Of a DNA stretch of 64,000 nucleotides, positions 8,445-17,233 are shown piece after piece. The notes beneath the pieces were generated by a model. That model made no database searches. It was not told where the DNA came from and saw only the letters and a list, made by a program, of their open reading frames with translations. This DNA is from Phycicoccus endophyticus (GTDB lineage Bacteria; Actinomycetota; Actinomycetes; Actinomycetales; Dermatophilaceae), in the NCBI RefSeq assembly GCF_011326735.1, contig NZ_JAANCN010000016.1:1-64000 (forward strand), given 5' to 3'. Each line of letters begins with the position of its first letter. The stretch's first letter is position 1. The position numbers were made by a program, and so were the translations under genes.

Positions 8445-10097
8445 TCACTCCCACTCGATGGTGCCGGGTGGCTTGCTCGTGACGTCGAGGACGACCCGGT
8501 TGACCTCGCGCACCTCGTTGGTGATCCGGGTGGAGATCCGCGCGAGCACCTCGTAGGGGACGCGCGTCCAGTCGGCGGTCATCGCGTCCTCGGAGGAGAC
8601 CGGGCGCAGGACCACCGGATGGCCGTAGGTGCGCCCGTCGCCCTGGACCCCCACCGAGCGCACGTCGGCGAGCAGGACGACCGGGCACTGCCAGATCTCC
8701 CGGTCCAGGCCGGCCGCGGACAGCTCCTCCCGGGCGACCCGGTCGGCGGCGCGCAGGACCTCGAGGCGCTCGCGGGTGACCTCGCCGACGATCCGGATGC
8801 CGAGCCCGGGGCCCGGGAAGGGCTGGCGCCACACGATGCCCTCGGGGACGCCGAGCTCGAGGCCGACCTGGCGCACCTCGTCCTTGAACAGCAGCCGCAG
8901 CGGCTCGACGAGGGTGAACTGCAGGTCCTCGGGCAGCCCGCCGACGTTGTGGTGGCTCTTGATGTTCGCCGCCCCCGAGCCGCCCCCGGACTCGACGACG
9001 TCGGGGTAGAGCGTGCCCTGGACGAGGAACTCCACCGGGTGGTCGCCGGCGCTCGCGTGCTCGCCGACGATGTCACGGGCCGCCTGCTCGAAGACCCGGA
9101 TGAACTCGCGCCCGATGATCTTGCGCTTCTCCTCGGGGTCGCTCACCCCGGCGAGCGCGCGCAGGAAGCGCTCGGAGGCGTCGACCGTCACCAGGTCCAC
9201 CCCGGTCGCGGCGACGAAGTCGCGTTCGACCTGCTCGGCCTCACCGGCCCGCAGCAGCCCGTGGTCGACGAACACGCAGGTCAGCTGGTCTCCGACGGCG
9301 CGCTGGACGAGGGCGGCCGCGACCGAGGAGTCGACCCCGCCGGAGAGCCCGCAGATCGCGCGGCGGTCCCCGATCTGCTCGCGCACCGCCGCGACGAGCT
9401 CGTCGACGACGTTGGCGGCGGTCCACTCTCCCGTGAGGCCCGCCCCCCTGGCGAGGAAGTTCTCCAGGACCCGCTGGCCGAACGTCGAGTGCATGACCTC
9501 CGGGTGCCACTGGACGCCGTAGAGCCGGCGCTCGTCGTCCTCGAAGCCCGCGACCGGGGCGCCGGCGGTGGTCGCCGTCACCCGCATCCCCGCGGGGGCC
9601 TCCTCGACGGAGTCGCCGTGGCTCATCCACACCGACTGCTCGGTGGGCTGCCCGCGAAAGAGGGTGGAGTCGGTGTCGAGCACCGTCGCCGGCGTGGCGC
9701 CGAACTCCGAGAGCCCGGTCCGGGCGACGCTGCCGCCGAGCGCGAGGGCCATCGCCTGGAACCCGTAGCACATGCCGAAGACGGGGACCCCGGCCTGGAG
9801 GAGCGCGGGGTCCAGCCGGGGGGCACCCTCCTCGTAGACCGACGAGGGCCCGCCGGAGAGGATGACCGCCGAGGGGTCCTTGGCGAGCAGCTCCTCGGTG
9901 GGCATCGTGTGGGGCACGACCTCGCTGAAGCAGCTGGCCTCACGGACCCGGCGGGCGATGAGCTGGGCGTACTGGGCGCCGAAGTCGACGACGAGGACGG
10001 GCCGCTCGGCGAGCCGGATCGGGTCGCCGCCCTCGGCCACGGCGTGGGAGGGGTCGACGGGCGAGGGGTCGGCCGGCAGCTCGGGGGCGTCGCTCAC
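8445..10097 (-). CDS. guaA: GMP synthase (glutamine-hydrolysing)
   Basis: GuaA converts XMP to GMP with ATP and glutamine. The 550-residue protein has an N-terminal class I amidotransferase domain (nucleophile in [10 protein letters not shown], about 109; His-Glu in GVQWHPEV, about 198), the ATP-pyrophosphatase domain with the [11 protein letters not shown]-loop (about 257), and the C-terminal dimerisation domain ending TIEWE. The first 30 residues are an acidic extension. The GTG start has a -10 seven nt upstream. guaB and guaB3 lie 7-14 kb downstream on the same strand. Confidence 0.97.
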   Translation of the reverse strand: MSDAPELPADPSPVDPSHAVAEGGDPIRLAERPVLVVDFGAQYAQLIARRVREASCFSEVVPHTMPTEELLAKDPSAVILSGGPSSVYEEGAPRLDPALLQAGVPVFGMCYGFQAMALALGGSVARTGLSEFGATPATVLDTDSTLFRGQPTEQSVWMSHGDSVEEAPAGMRVTATTAGAPVAGFEDDERRLYGVQWHPEVMHSTFGQRVLENFLARGAGLTGEWTAANVVDELVAAVREQIGDRRAICGLSGGVDSSVAAALVQRAVGDQLTCVFVDHGLLRAGEAEQVERDFVAATGVDLVTVDASERFLRALAGVSDPEEKRKIIGREFIRVFEQAARDIVGEHASAGDHPVEFLVQGTLYPDVVESGGGSGAANIKSHHNVGGLPEDLQFTLVEPLRLLFKDEVRQVGLELGVPEGIVWRQPFPGPGLGIRIVGEVTRERLEVLRAADRVAREELSAAGLDREIWQCPVVLLADVRSVGVQGDGRTYGHPVVLRPVSSEDAMTADWTRVPYEVLARISTRITNEVREVNRVVLDVTSKPPGTIEWE

Positions 10098-10104
10098 GCG
10101 GCCC

Positions 10105-10110
10105 AGGCTA
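10105..10110 (-). promoter_or_regulatory. -10 hexamer of guaA (leaderless type)
   Basis: TAGCCT on the minus strand, seven nt before the guaA GTG, lying just beyond the stop codon of the DUF3817 gene. Confidence 0.45.
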
Positions 10111-10521
10111 TCGGCGCGCGCCCTGCGGGTCGGCGCCGGTGACCGCGGCGAGTGCGGCCCGCACCTCCCGGGCCACCCGGCGCTCGACCCAGAAGGAGAG
10201 GAACGGCACGCACCCGGCGAGCATCACCAGGACCATCCGCGGCAGCGACCAGCCGACCTTGAAGCCGAGCACGGCGGTCGCGACGAGGTAGACCATGTAG
10301 ATGAACCCGTGCGGCTGCGGCCACCAGGACAGCGGGTTGTCCGCGCCCTTGAGGCCGGCGCCGTAGGAGAGGACCATCTCGGCGACGAGGACGAGCAGGC
10401 CGACGCCGACGACGAAGGCCATGACGGTGAAGAAGGTCAGGCGGGGCCGGACGGCGTCGACGTCCTGGGGCGCGATGACCGTGCCGGAGCCCGCCCGGGC
10501 GCGGGTGTCAGGAGTGCTCAC
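10108..10521 (-). CDS. DUF3817 integral membrane protein
   Basis: About 137 residues with three hydrophobic helices and the DUF3817 signature [23 protein letters not shown]. Members are small actinobacterial membrane proteins of unknown function often found beside guaA. I prefer the GTG at 10521; an ATG at 10530 would add three residues. Either start lies inside the end of the SURF1 gene (stop at 10508), so translation is coupled to it. A 25-residue polar N-terminus precedes the first helix. Confidence 0.82.
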   Translation of the reverse strand: MSTPDTRARAGSGTVIAPQDVDAVRPRLTFFTVMAFVVGVGLLVLVAEMVLSYGAGLKGADNPLSWWPQPHGFIYMVYLVATAVLGFKVGWSLPRMVLVMLAGCVPFLSFWVERRVAREVRAALAAVTGADPQGARR

Positions 10522-11266
10522 GCACCCCATTGTCGCCCGCGGGCGCCGGCGTGCCCGCGCCGGCCCGCCGGTGCTCCTCGCGGACCATGCGCCACCACAG
10601 CCAGAGGGCGAAGAGCGCGAAGACCCACCACTGGACGGCGTAGGCCGCGTTGCGCCAGTTCAGCCCGGTCGGCGCGAGGGGGGTCGGGACCCTCGTCAGC
10701 CCGGCGCCCGTGGCCGGGGACTCCTCCTGGAGGAAGAGGAAGGCGTTGTACAGCGCTCCGGGCCAGGTGTTGACGAGCACCGAGGTGTCGACCGACCCGA
10801 TCTGCCCCGCGACACCGGGGTCGTCGGTCGGCGACTCGGGGGGTGCCAGGCCGCCCTCGACGGTGAGGGTCCCGGACGGCGGGGTCCCGGCCTGCGCGGG
10901 GTCGGTGACGAACGCCCGCAGCACCGGCAGCGTCGCCCCCGTGCGCTCCACGACGAAGGGGGTGAGGACCCAGAAGCCGGTGCGCCCCTCGAGGCGCCGC
11001 TGCGGGACGAGCAGCTGGCCCTCGGTGTAGTGGCCGGTGGCGGAGACCGAGCGGGAGGAGAGCTCCCCGGGGAAGTCGGTGTGCGGCGTCAGCACCTCGG
11101 TCAGGGCGACCGTGGGGGCGCGCAGGGCGGAGTCCACGGCCTCCTCCCGGGCCGAGCCCTGGGCGACGCCGAGCTGCCAGCGGCCGAGCTGGACGAAGAC
11201 CACGCCGACGACGAGGACGAGGACGAGCAGCCCGAGGTACCTCGGGGTCAGGGCCGTCCGCAGCAC
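10508..11266 (-). CDS. SURF1 family membrane protein
   Basis: The 252-residue protein has the SURF1 layout: an N-terminal helix with LGRWQLGVAQG, a periplasm-side domain with the GHYTEGQLLVPQRRLEGRTGFWVLTPF block and VNTWPGALYNAFLFLQEE, and a C-terminal helix in NWRNAAYAVQWWVFALFALWLWW. SURF1 proteins assist heme insertion into cytochrome c oxidase. No oxidase genes are visible nearby. GTG start with a -10 seven nt upstream, divergent from the ABC exporter operon. Confidence 0.9.
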   Translation of the reverse strand: MLRTALTPRYLGLLVLVLVVGVVFVQLGRWQLGVAQGSAREEAVDSALRAPTVALTEVLTPHTDFPGELSSRSVSATGHYTEGQLLVPQRRLEGRTGFWVLTPFVVERTGATLPVLRAFVTDPAQAGTPPSGTLTVEGGLAPPESPTDDPGVAGQIGSVDTSVLVNTWPGALYNAFLFLQEESPATGAGLTRVPTPLAPTGLNWRNAAYAVQWWVFALFALWLWWRMVREEHRRAGAGTPAPAGDNGVREHS

Positions 11267-11273
11267 GTCGACG

Positions 11274-11279
11274 AGGCTA
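11274..11279 (-). promoter_or_regulatory. -10 hexamer of the SURF1 gene (leaderless type)
   Basis: TAGCCT on the minus strand, seven nt before the GTG. It faces the ABC operon promoter 113 nt away. Confidence 0.5.
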
Positions 11280-11391
11280 CGCGACGGCCCTGGAGGGGTC
11301 GGGGCGCGCTCCGAGGGCGAGGCGGCGCGCGAGTGGGGAGGGGCACCGGACGCGGCGCGAAACCCGTTCGCGGCGTGCCGGTCCCGCGGCT

Positions 11392-11397
11392 TAGCGT
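11392..11397 (+). promoter_or_regulatory. -10 hexamer of the ABC exporter operon
   Basis: TAGCGT, nine nt before the ATG at 11407. No Shine-Dalgarno sequence precedes that ATG. Confidence 0.5.
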
Positions 11398-11406
11398 AGG
11401 GGCATC

Positions 11407-13131
11407 ATGCCGAAGCGACCCCCGTGGCAGTACGGCGTGCAGCCCGAGGACCTCGCTCCGGCCGACGCGGACCGGCTCCTCGTGTGGCTCGCACGCCGCC
11501 AGTGGCGTTCCCTCCTCGCGGGCGCGTGCTTCGGGATCCCGTGGATGCTCTCGGTCGCGCTCGTCCCGGCCGTCGTCGGCCGGGCGGTCGACGACGGCAT
11601 CGTCGCCCACGACGCCCGGGCCCTCGTGCTGTGGTCGCTTGCGGTCCTCGGGCTCGCCGGCCTCTCGGCGAGCGCCGGCAACGGCCGGCACTGGTTCGCG
11701 GTGAAGAACTGGCTCGTGTCCGCCTTCCGCTCCGGGGTCGTCGCCGACCGGGCGGTCCGGCGCGCCGGCCCCGCGCTGACCCGCTCGATGCCGGCCGGCG
11801 AGGTGCTCGCGAGCTTCACGAGCGACTTCGGCCGGATGGGCCACACCTTCGACGTCTTCGCCCGGTTCATCGGCGCGGTCGTGTCGTTCGTCGTCGTCGC
11901 CGTCATCCTCCTGCGCGGCTCGGTGCTCCTCGGCCTCGTCATGCTCCTCGGTGGCCCGCTGCTCGTCGCCTCGCTCGCGTTCGTCATGCGGCCCCTCCAG
12001 CGCCGCCAGAGCGCCCAGCGCGAGGAGGCCGGCCGTCTCACGGCGCTCGGGGCGGACACCGTGTCCGGGCTGCGGGTGCTGCGCGGCATCGGCGGCGAGG
12101 AGTCCTTCCTCACGCGCTACCGGGCCCAGTCGCAGACCGTGCGCCGGGCAGGCATCCGGGTCGCCGGCACCCAGGCCACCCTCGACTCGGCCCAGGTGCT
12201 TCTCCCGGGCGTGTTCGTCCTCGTCGTCACCGGCGTCGGGGCACACCTGGCCGTCGCGGGCGAGATCTCCCCCGGCCAGCTCGTCGCGTACTACGGGTAC
12301 ACCGCCTTCCTCACCATCCCGCTGCAGACCGCCGTCGAGATGGCCGACAAGCTCATCACGACCCGGGTCGCGGCCCGGCGGGTCGCCCGGATCCTCGCCA
12401 CCGAGCCGGACCACCCCGACCGTCCCGCCGGCGCCACCGGCACCGCCGGGCCGTTGCCGGAGGGGGTGCTCACCGACCCCACCTCCGGGGTGCGGGTGGA
12501 GCCGGGGGTGCTCACCGCCCTCGTCAGTGCCCGCCCCGAGGAGACCGCGGCCGTCGCCGCCCGGCTCGGGCGCACCGTCGGCGGTCGGCACGGCGTCACC
12601 TGGGGGGCCACCCCGCTGGACGAGCTGCCCGTCGCGGTCGTGCGCTCGCACATCCTCGTCTCGGAGGCCGACCCCCGGCTGTTCAGCGGGCCGCTGCGCC
12701 GCGAGCTCGGCGGCACCGACGACGGGCACCGCCGGGCGGCGCTCGAGGTGGCCGACGCCGCCGACGCGCTCGCCGCCCTCGACGAGGGGCTCGACGGCGA
12801 GCTCGAGGAGCGCGGGCGGTCGCTCTCGGGGGGGCAGCGCCAGCGTCTCGCCCTGGCCCGCGCCCTGCTGCGCGACCCCGCGGTGCTCGTCCTCGTCGAG
12901 CCGACGAGCGCCGTCGACGCGCACACCGAGGCGCGGGTCGCCGAGCGGCTCGCGGAGCACCGCAAGGGCCGCACCACGGTGGTCGTCACCGCCAGCCCGC
13001 TGCTCCTGGACCGGGCCGACGTCGTCCACCTCGTGCAGGACGGGCGGGTCGTCGCGACCGGGTCCCACCGCGAGCTGAGCCGCACGGTGAGCGCCTACCG
13101 CGCCGTCGTCGTCCGCGGGGAGGAGGGCTGA
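11407..13131 (+). CDS. ABC exporter half-transporter with catalytically dead ATP site
   Basis: A 574-residue type IV ABC exporter half: six membrane helices (about 35-320) followed by a nucleotide-binding domain. The NBD has an intact signature LSGGQRQR (about 473), but its own ATP-site residues are gone. The Walker A position reads VSARPEETAAV without the GKS/T. Walker B reads VLVLVEPTS, with the metal Asp replaced by Val. The Q-loop Gln is missing (HILVSEADP) and the H-loop His is Ala (VVVTAS). It can supply only the signature to the partner's site. The partner gene starts on the last base of this stop codon (TGATG). Substrate unknown; lipids, drugs or peptides are all possible. Confidence 0.9.
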   Translation: MPKRPPWQYGVQPEDLAPADADRLLVWLARRQWRSLLAGACFGIPWMLSVALVPAVVGRAVDDGIVAHDARALVLWSLAVLGLAGLSASAGNGRHWFAVKNWLVSAFRSGVVADRAVRRAGPALTRSMPAGEVLASFTSDFGRMGHTFDVFARFIGAVVSFVVVAVILLRGSVLLGLVMLLGGPLLVASLAFVMRPLQRRQSAQREEAGRLTALGADTVSGLRVLRGIGGEESFLTRYRAQSQTVRRAGIRVAGTQATLDSAQVLLPGVFVLVVTGVGAHLAVAGEISPGQLVAYYGYTAFLTIPLQTAVEMADKLITTRVAARRVARILATEPDHPDRPAGATGTAGPLPEGVLTDPTSGVRVEPGVLTALVSARPEETAAVAARLGRTVGGRHGVTWGATPLDELPVAVVRSHILVSEADPRLFSGPLRRELGGTDDGHRRAALEVADAADALAALDEGLDGELEERGRSLSGGQRQRLALARALLRDPAVLVLVEPTSAVDAHTEARVAERLAEHRKGRTTVVVTASPLLLDRADVVHLVQDGRVVATGSHRELSRTVSAYRAVVVRGEEG

Positions 13132-14906
13132 TGTCGCCGCTGCGCGAACCCACCGACCACGCCCGCCGCACGCTGCCCATCGCCTCCGGCGCCGTCGTGC
13201 GCCGGCACGTCGGGGTGCTGCTGCGCGACCACCGGCGCGCCCTGCTGTGGGTCCTCCTGTGGCATCTGCTGGCCGCCGTCGCGGGGCTCGCCGGCCCCTG
13301 GGTCATCGGGCAGGTCGTCGGCGCGGTGACCACCGGCGCGGCCACCGTGACGAGCATCGACGCGCTCGTCGGCCTGCTCGCCGCGGCCCTGGCCGCCGAG
13401 ACCGCGACGACCTGGGTGGCCCGGCGCAGCTCGCTCGTGCTCTCCGAGGAGGTGTTCGCCCGCCTGCGTGAGGACTTCGTCGGCTCGGCCGTCCGGCTGC
13501 CGCTGTCCACCGTGGAGCGGGCCGGCACCGGCGACCTGCTCGCCCGCACGACCAACGACGTCGACGCGATCAGCTACGTCATCCGCTTCGGCATCCCCAC
13601 CGTCGTCGTGTCGGTGACGACCGTCCTCGTCACCGGCGTCGCGACCGTCGTCGCCTCCCCGCTCGCCGCCCTGCCGCTGCTGCTCACGCCGCTGGTCTGG
13701 GTCCTGCCGACCCGGCGCTACCTGCGCCTCGCCGGCCCCGGCTACCTGTGGGAGCACGCGACCTACGCGCGGCTCAACGGCGTGGCCGCCGAGACCGTCG
13801 AGGGCGCCGCCACGGTGGACGCCCTCGGGCTGCAGGGCGAGCGCGGCGACCGGTTCGCCGAGGCGCTGCGCGAGAGCCACGACGCCGAGCGCTACACGGT
13901 GGGGCTGCGCCTGCGGTGGTTCCCGTGGCTCGAGCTCGGCTTCTTCGCCCCGGTCGCGGGAGCGCTGCTCTGGGGTGGCTGGCTCGCCTGGGAGGGGGTC
14001 GTGCCGGTCGCCACCGCCACCGCCGTCGTCCTCTACGTCCAGCGGCTGCTCGACCCGCTCGGCGAGCTCGTCGGCCTGCTCGACGAGATCCAGTTCGCCG
14101 CGACCTCGATGTCGCGCATCCTCGGCGTCGCCGAGGTCCCCGCCGACCGCGTCGCCACCGGCGCCGTCCCGAGCGGCGACCGGCTCGAGGTCGACTCGGT
14201 CCGGTACGCCTACCGGGAGGGCCAGGACGTCCTCCACGGCGTCTCCCTCGACCTGCGACCCGGCGAGCGGCTCGCAGTCGTCGGGCCCTCCGGGGCGGGC
14301 AAGTCGACGCTCGGGCGGCTCATGGCCGGCGTCGACGGGCCACGGACCGGCCGGATCACCGTCGGCGGGGTCCCCCTGGTCGACCTCGAGCTCGACGAGC
14401 TGCGCGGGCAGGTCGCGCTCGTGACCCAGGAGCACCACGTCTTCGTCGGCACCCTCGCGGACAACCTGCGCCTGCCCCGTCCGCAGGCGAGCGAGGACCA
14501 GCTGCGCGAGGCCCTCGACGCCGTGGACGCCCTCGACTGGGCCCTGCGCCTGCCGCAGGGGCTCGCGACCCGGGTCGGCTCCGGTGGGCACCGGCTCACC
14601 GAGGCCCAGGCCCAGCAGGTGGCGCTCGCCCGGCTCGTCCTCGCCGACCCGCACACCCTCGTGCTCGACGAGGCCACCTCACTGCTCGACCCGCGCGCGG
14701 CGCGTCACCTCGAGCGCTCGCTCGCGGCGGTGCTCACCGGGCGGACGGTCGTCGCGATCGCGCACCGCCTGCACACCGCGCACGACGCCGACCGGGTCGC
14801 CGTCGTCGCCGACGGCCGGGTGCGCGAGCTCGGGCCGCACGAGGAGCTCATCGCCGCGGACGGTGACTACGCCGCGCTGTGGCGGTCCTGGCGCGACGAG
14901 GGCTGA
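13131..14906 (+). CDS. ABC exporter half-transporter with the competent ATP site
   Basis: The 591-residue partner has six helices (about 35-310) and an NBD with intact Walker A (GPSGAGKST, 385-393), Q-loop (VTQEHH), Walker B (LVLDEATS, about 510-517) and H-loop (AIAHRL), but its signature is LTEAQ instead of LSGGQ. Combined with the upstream subunit, one composite site is fully canonical and the other lacks every key residue. The start is set by the TGATG overlap. The last 40 nt overlap the convergent DedA gene. The pair was probably formed by duplication and specialisation. Confidence 0.9.
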   Translation: MSPLREPTDHARRTLPIASGAVVRRHVGVLLRDHRRALLWVLLWHLLAAVAGLAGPWVIGQVVGAVTTGAATVTSIDALVGLLAAALAAETATTWVARRSSLVLSEEVFARLREDFVGSAVRLPLSTVERAGTGDLLARTTNDVDAISYVIRFGIPTVVVSVTTVLVTGVATVVASPLAALPLLLTPLVWVLPTRRYLRLAGPGYLWEHATYARLNGVAAETVEGAATVDALGLQGERGDRFAEALRESHDAERYTVGLRLRWFPWLELGFFAPVAGALLWGGWLAWEGVVPVATATAVVLYVQRLLDPLGELVGLLDEIQFAATSMSRILGVAEVPADRVATGAVPSGDRLEVDSVRYAYREGQDVLHGVSLDLRPGERLAVVGPSGAGKSTLGRLMAGVDGPRTGRITVGGVPLVDLELDELRGQVALVTQEHHVFVGTLADNLRLPRPQASEDQLREALDAVDALDWALRLPQGLATRVGSGGHRLTEAQAQQVALARLVLADPHTLVLDEATSLLDPRAARHLERSLAAVLTGRTVVAIAHRLHTAHDADRVAVVADGRVRELGPHEELIAADGDYAALWRSWRDEG

Positions 14907-15535
14907 CCCTCGCCGTCCGCTCGGCCCCGGCGCCGCTGGCGCAGCCGGCGGACCGCGAGCACCCCGAGCAGGAGCACGCCGAGCACCACGACCCCGCGGC
15001 TCACCGGGGAGACGTACTCCTGCACCACCTCGTAGTCCTCCCCGAGGCGGTACCCGAGGGCGATGAAGGCGGCGTTCCACAGGCCGCTGCCGAGCGCGGT
15101 GAGCGCGAGGAAGCGCGGCACGGGCATCCGGTCCATCCCCGCCGGGACGGACACGACCGAGCGCACGAACGGGACGAAGCGCCCGAGGAGCACGACGACC
15201 GACCCGTGCCGGTCGAAGAACCCGAAACCCCGCTCGAGGTCGCGCTGGCCGAAGAGGACGAACCACGGCCGGCCCGCGAGGGCGTACAGCCGCTCGTAGC
15301 TCAGCGCGGCCCCGACCCAGTACAGGACGGCCGCCCCGAGGAGCGAGCCGGCGGTCGCGCACGCCCACACGAGCGGGAGGCTGAGCCGGCCCTGGGCCGC
15401 GGCGAAGCCGGCGAACGGGAGGATGACCTCCGAGGGGATGGGGGGCAGCACCGTCTCGAGCGCGATGAGCGCCCCCACCCCGGCCTCACCGAGGGACTCG
15501 ACGACGTCGACGACGGGGTCGGCGATGCTCTCCAT
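14867..15535 (-). CDS. DedA family membrane protein
   Basis: The 222-residue protein has the DedA signatures LETVLPPIPSEVILPFAGFAA near residue 26 and GRFVPFVRSVVSVPAGMDRMP near 117, with about five hydrophobic segments including re-entrant loops. DedA proteins are envelope-maintenance transporters, with some members acting as undecaprenyl-phosphate or phospholipid scramblases. The 30-residue tail is polar and Arg/Gln-rich, and its last 13 codons are read from the opposite strand of the ABC gene. ATG start with a -10 seven nt upstream. Confidence 0.9.
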   Translation of the reverse strand: MESIADPVVDVVESLGEAGVGALIALETVLPPIPSEVILPFAGFAAAQGRLSLPLVWACATAGSLLGAAVLYWVGAALSYERLYALAGRPWFVLFGQRDLERGFGFFDRHGSVVVLLGRFVPFVRSVVSVPAGMDRMPVPRFLALTALGSGLWNAAFIALGYRLGEDYEVVQEYVSPVSRGVVVLGVLLLGVLAVRRLRQRRRGRADGEGQPSSRQDRHSAA

Positions 15536-15542
15536 CGCACCG

Positions 15543-15548
15543 ACGGTA
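15543..15548 (-). promoter_or_regulatory. -10 hexamer of the DedA gene (leaderless type)
   Basis: TACCGT on the minus strand, seven nt before the ATG at 15535. Confidence 0.45.
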
Positions 15549-15614
15549 CGTGACGCCCGCCGGCGACCGCTCGCCGCGCGCGCCGGTCGCGCTGCCCGCG
15601 GGCCGAGGCCCCCG

Positions 15615-17195
15615 CTACGGCAGCCCGACGGCCCGCATCGCCCGCAGGGCCCCGGTGAGGGCCCGGGCGTACCCGGCGCCGCGCAGCCCGGGCAGGTCGG
15701 CGATGTTGACGAGCCGCTGCACGGTGACGTTCTGGCTCTCGGTGTACTTCAGCAGGCCCTCGCGCCCGTGCCGGCGCCCGAGGCCGGAGGCCTTCATCCC
15801 GCCCATCGGGGAGCCGACGCTCCCCCACGCCGCCGCGTAGCCCTCGTTGACGTTGACGGTGCCGGCCTGCACCCGGGCGGCGAACCGTCGCCCGCGGCGG
15901 ACGTCGCGGGTCCACACCGAGGCGTTGAGCCCGTACTCGGTGTCGTTGGCCAGGGCGACGGCCGCGTCGTCGTCCTGGACCCGGTAGAGCGCGACGAGCG
16001 GCCCGAAGGTCTCCTCGTCGCGGCACGCCATCGCCGAGGTGACGCCGGTGAGCAGCGTGGGCTCGAGGACGTACGGCCCGATGTCCGGGCGGGCCCGGCC
16101 ACCGGCGAGGACGCTCGCACCCTTGGCCACGGCGTCCTCGAGGTGGGCCAGCACCCGGGCGAGCTGGGCCGGCCCGACGAGGCTGCCCATGTCGGCATCC
16201 CAGTGCAGGCCGGTCGAGAGCCGCATCCGGCCCATGGCGTCGACGAGCCGGGCGAGGAGCTCGTCGGCGACCCGCTCGTGGACGATGAGCCGCTCCGCAC
16301 TCACGCACAGCTGGCCCGCCGAGCTGAAGCACGCGTGGAGGACCCCCGGGACCGCCCGGCGCAGGTCGGCGTCGTCGGCGACGTAGACGGCGTTCTTCCC
16401 GCCGAGCTCGAGGCTGGCGCCGACGAGCCGGCGCCCCGCGCTCGCCGCGACGCTGCGCCCGGTGGCCGTGGAGCCGGTGAAGCACACGTAGTCGGCGCGC
16501 TCGACGACCGCGGCCCCGGTCTCGGCCCCCCCGAGGACGACCTGGACGAGGTCCTCGGGGAAGCCGGCCTCGACGAGCAGCGCGAGCGCGTGCAGCGCGG
16601 TGAGCGTGCCCTGGGGGTCGGGGCGCAGGAGGACGGCGTTGCCCGCGAGCAGCGCCGGCAGGGCGTCGGTCACCGACAGGGTCAGCGGGTAGTTCCACGG
16701 CGAGACGACGCCGACGACGCCCTTGGGACGGTGGTGCTCGGTGCTGCGGGTGAGCAGCGGCAGGGCGCCGAGGTGGCGCCGGTCGGCGAGCAGCGCGGGC
16801 CCGCGGCGCGCGTAGTGCCGGCAGACGACCGCGACGTCGGCGACCTCCTCGAAGGCCTGCGCGCGGGTCTTGCCGGACTCGAGCTGGACGATGTCGAGCA
16901 GCTCGCTGCGCCGGTCGAGGACGAGGTCGTGCAGGGCGAGCAGGAGACGGGCCCGCTCGGCGACCGGCCTGGCCGCCCACGCCCGCTGGGCCGCCCGCGC
17001 CCGGTCGAGGGCGACGGCGACGTCGGCCGGGGTCGAGGTGGGCAGCGTGGCCAGGGGCGCTCCCGTCATCGGCGTGCGGGTGGTCATCGGCTCGCCGGAG
17101 GCGAGCACCCGGCTCGTCAGCGCCCGGACCGAGGCCGGGTCGAGCACGTACGTCGCGTGCGGGTCGGTCTCCGGGTCGGCGATGACATCGGCCAT
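15615..17195 (-). CDS. gabD2: Succinate-semialdehyde dehydrogenase (GabD2 type)
   Basis: A 526-residue aldehyde dehydrogenase that oxidises succinate semialdehyde to succinate, probably with NADP+. The cofactor block GVVGVVSPWNYPLTLSV, the ELGGKN loop with the general base Glu, and the catalytic Cys in SAGQLCVSAERL are all present, as is DEETFGPLVALYRV. The C-terminal VNVNEGYAAAWGSVGSPMGGMKASGLGR region and overall pattern resemble mycobacterial GabD2 more than other ALDHs. The ATG is preceded directly by GGAG and by a -10 at 6 nt, so a leaderless mRNA explains the cramped spacing. guaB3 lies 39 nt upstream. Confidence 0.88.
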   Translation of the reverse strand: MADVIADPETDPHATYVLDPASVRALTSRVLASGEPMTTRTPMTGAPLATLPTSTPADVAVALDRARAAQRAWAARPVAERARLLLALHDLVLDRRSELLDIVQLESGKTRAQAFEEVADVAVVCRHYARRGPALLADRRHLGALPLLTRSTEHHRPKGVVGVVSPWNYPLTLSVTDALPALLAGNAVLLRPDPQGTLTALHALALLVEAGFPEDLVQVVLGGAETGAAVVERADYVCFTGSTATGRSVAASAGRRLVGASLELGGKNAVYVADDADLRRAVPGVLHACFSSAGQLCVSAERLIVHERVADELLARLVDAMGRMRLSTGLHWDADMGSLVGPAQLARVLAHLEDAVAKGASVLAGGRARPDIGPYVLEPTLLTGVTSAMACRDEETFGPLVALYRVQDDDAAVALANDTEYGLNASVWTRDVRRGRRFAARVQAGTVNVNEGYAAAWGSVGSPMGGMKASGLGRRHGREGLLKYTESQNVTVQRLVNIADLPGLRGAGYARALTGALRAMRAVGLP

Positions 17196-17201
17196 CTCCG
17201 C

Positions 17202-17207
17202 AGGGTA
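17202..17207 (-). promoter_or_regulatory. -10 hexamer of gabD2 (leaderless type)
   Basis: TACCCT on the minus strand, six nt before the ATG at 17195. Confidence 0.45.
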
Positions 17208-17233
17208 GCCACCGCCACGCCCGGCGGCGAGCG

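Noticed and set aside
11248-13068. 606-codon open frame antisense to the first ABC subunit
   Set aside because: Low-complexity translation; the ABC subunit has coherent membrane and NBD motifs, even though its ATP site is degenerate.
12461-13131. Frameshift or sequencing error as the cause of the degenerate first ABC subunit
   Set aside because: The reading frame is continuous with intact LSGGQRQR and downstream D-loop-like sequence, and the losses are complementary to the partner's intact residues, so specialisation is more likely than error.
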